From positions 1,708,581 to 1,772,580 of the forward strand of contig NC_083597.1 of assembly GCF_020882245.1 (NCBI RefSeq): 64,000 nucleotides of DNA, read 5' to 3'. Source of the stretch: Rhopalosiphum padi. Its lineage: Eukaryota; Arthropoda; Insecta; Hemiptera; Aphididae. How positions within the stretch are numbered: the first letter of the stretch is position 1; each line of letters opens with the position of its first letter. Made by a program: the position numbers and the translations under genes. Shown here piece by piece: positions 61,651 through 64,000 of the stretch. The notes beneath the pieces are model-generated. The model worked only from the letters and a program-made list of their open reading frames with translations, ran no database searches and was not told where the DNA came from.

Positions 61651-64000
61651 ATAGAAAAATTACAAGGTTGATCGTAATTTAATTAGTTATTAGTTATTAC
61701 TTTATTGGTTTATTACTATCGAATAGTTATTATCATATAAATAATTAGTAATGCTACAATAAACGTATTTTTCAGCTGCATTAAGAAATGTTTATAGTTA
61801 ACATATCATAACCATAAGTAATGCTAACAACATATTGTATGAAGTTTTTTTAAACATATACATATTAAACATAAAGGTGGGTCGAGTACATTATATTTAT
61901 CTCTTGCATGAATAAAAAAATATAGAATATACATAAGAGATTTGTTACATAAATCGATGATGCTTGAAGTGCTATAAAAGTATATAAAATATTCTAAATT
62001 TATATCGACTGTTAATACGGTGCATTTTTTTTTTTTTTGTATACTTTAAACATTTGGTAGTAACTATATCCACCGGTTAAATTTAATTTGCGTAAAATTA
62101 AAGTATTAATGTATCTATTAAGTCGTGGATTGTAAATAATTTATGATGGCCTGCAGTGGTTTTACTAAGACTGGTTCTAAGAAATGATGTAAAATCTAAA
62201 AAAAGATTTTTGCATTTAATGTATTTTTACAGTGATCATAGTTTATAATAACTGTTTTACAATGAAGTCGTATATTTATAATAATTCGTTTTCGAAAGTT
62301 AGTCATAAATAATCATGGTTACAAATTATTTTTATACTTTTTATACATTTTATCGCATGTATAATATTGGATTGTTAAATGATAAATTTACTAAAATTGC
62401 ATAGGTATTTTATACTATTTAAACTAGAGCTTATTGTTTAAACAGTTCGTATACCGGTTGCTGCCATACGCGTATTGAATAATCGATGTGTTCTTTTTGA
62501 TGTTTCCAATTTCCCGTCGTCCATTATTAAGAATCCGATTAATTCGGTTTTTATATTTTGTTGAAACACCATCCATACATAATATAACCATACAAATATA
62601 TAAGTCTACGCAGATTCCAGCAATTGGGTGTAACCGAAGCAGTGATGTCGATCGTCGATGGATTACTTGTTTATGATCCGTATGTCCGCATTGTTATAAA
62701 TTGCCAAATAGTTGTTTCAAAACTTATTATCGTCCAATAATTTCACTATAAAACAACTTATTATATTACTCAATTGATTTTTGTTCAATTTTACTAAATA
62801 AAATAACCTACATTTGGTTTAAAGCTTTATGATATAAAAAAAAATGTTTACCGATTCATCAGAAACAACAAACTTCACATATTAATTAACGTTTTTCAAA
62901 TTATTATTGTAATTAAGCATTAACAATTACGCCACCTGTCAGTATTGTAGGTCTGTAAATTAAATAAAAACCGATATTCTTTAGAATATCATAATGTATA
63001 GACTTAGAATTTTTCAAATCACTGGTAATTAATTGAGAAACCATTGGGCTTATAAGTTATAATTTACGTGTGTTATATAATTATGTTAGATACTTATAAT
63101 AATTGAGAAATATAATTGATTTTGTTGCGATTGACTCGTGTCATCGCGTGCTACTACAGAAAATGCTGGTACTTATGCAGATAATTGATTTTTGTTTTTC
63201 TTAAAATTTAAATTGATCACCTATAGGTTCTTAAATATAGATTGAGTGGCAATGGTGTAGTAAGATGATAATATTTATTACCTATTTAGTTTAAACAAGC
63301 TTATATCAATCTTAGGGTTTACAGTTAAAATGAAACAACTTTACATAAATGCAAATAGTATATTAAAAAGATTTATGTACCTATCATTAAGCATTCTTGC
63401 GAATTTGGGTCTATAATGCTATATATAAGTGAATAGTGATATTAATTATAGTAAAAAATTACGATGACGTTTAATTTGTTTACAAATATTGTTTTGAACT
63501 TAATTTATAAAATATATAATACTTAAATGTCATTCATATTCATATAAATTATTATATTATATATGACTGCGTAATAATATTGTTATATTTGGTTAAACTT
63601 AAAACATCGTACTACCATAGATTTATGATTATAATTATACACATATATTTAATCTATGGTACTACTTATACCTATATAATATATATTATCATTTATTATA
63701 TAGTAGATAGACGATAACTTTAAACGTCGAAATCAAATCTGAAATCCAAGTTGTCGTAATGGACTGTCTGACGAGGTGGTTTCTTCATTGTTCTCAAGCT
63801 TTATTAAAATGTCAAAACGTTTTACTCGCTAGTCGCTAACAAAGTTCAATAAGTTCTCCATACCTCACGGTAAGATCGTACCTATCTGCAGCCTTCCCAC
63901 CCATAATTTACAAGTACAATATTCTATCGGACTGTGTAGTACTGCATGCCACACAGAGTTTTTGTAGGCTCCGAATAGCGTGTAATATTATGTGGATCGT
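61651..64000. other. Intergenic sequence to window end
   Basis: No supported gene. Near the edge, 63788-63720 (-) encodes a short acidic, aromatic 22-residue peptide (ending LDFRFDFDV), but no convincing splice acceptor precedes it and the plus strand is equally open, so it is not called. Confidence 0.3.

Noticed and set aside
63720..63788. Possible last exon on the minus strand ending LDFRFDFDV
   Set aside because: Only 22 codons, no clear acceptor, and the plus strand is open across the same bases; it cannot be supported from this window.

Overview
The window looks like nuclear DNA of a hemipteran insect, most likely an aphid. It is very AT-rich, full of short AATATTATAT-type strings and GGTACCTA-like words, has long introns, and carries many small palindromic transposon relics. 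The organism is inferred from composition and the two protein families below; nothing in the sequence names a species. No rRNA, tRNA, CRISPR, viral or bacterial operon structure was seen.

Layout. Positions 1-16138 hold no convincing coding exon and probably belong to a long intron or 5' region of a glypican gene. They contain four (TG)n or CpG-rich patches, relics of two MITE-like families, a 41-bp direct repeat and, on the minus strand at about 10.9-11.4 kb, a broken DUF4371 (ZMYM1/TTF-type) hAT transposase. Positions 16139-19144 (+) are the last four coding exons of a glypican, closest by eye to the Dally/glypican-3/5 group, with five Ser-Gly glycosaminoglycan sites and a GPI-signal-like tail. 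Its 3' UTR follows, with the first AATAAA at 20055. From 20 to 42.6 kb the sequence is intergenic, with relics of mobile elements (22.7-23.1, 30.05-30.66 and 34.4-34.9 kb).

At 44081-42666 (-) is a two-exon gene for a 201-residue protein that I do not recognise. A clearly homologous, stop-ridden copy of its second exon lies on the opposite strand at 54.65-54.95 kb, so this is a small duplicated gene family. Between the two sits a complete hAT transposon (49851-52216): 16-bp perfect terminal inverted repeats, a perfect 8-bp target duplication ATATAGAG, GC-rich subterminal motifs and one uninterrupted 602-residue transposase gene. The remaining sequence to 64000 is intergenic, with further MITE-like inverted repeats at 57.7-58.1 and 61.4-61.65 kb.

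The main leads are the apparently intact and recent hAT element, and the unrecognised coiled-coil gene with its inverted pseudogene copy. The genes here do not form a pathway together.
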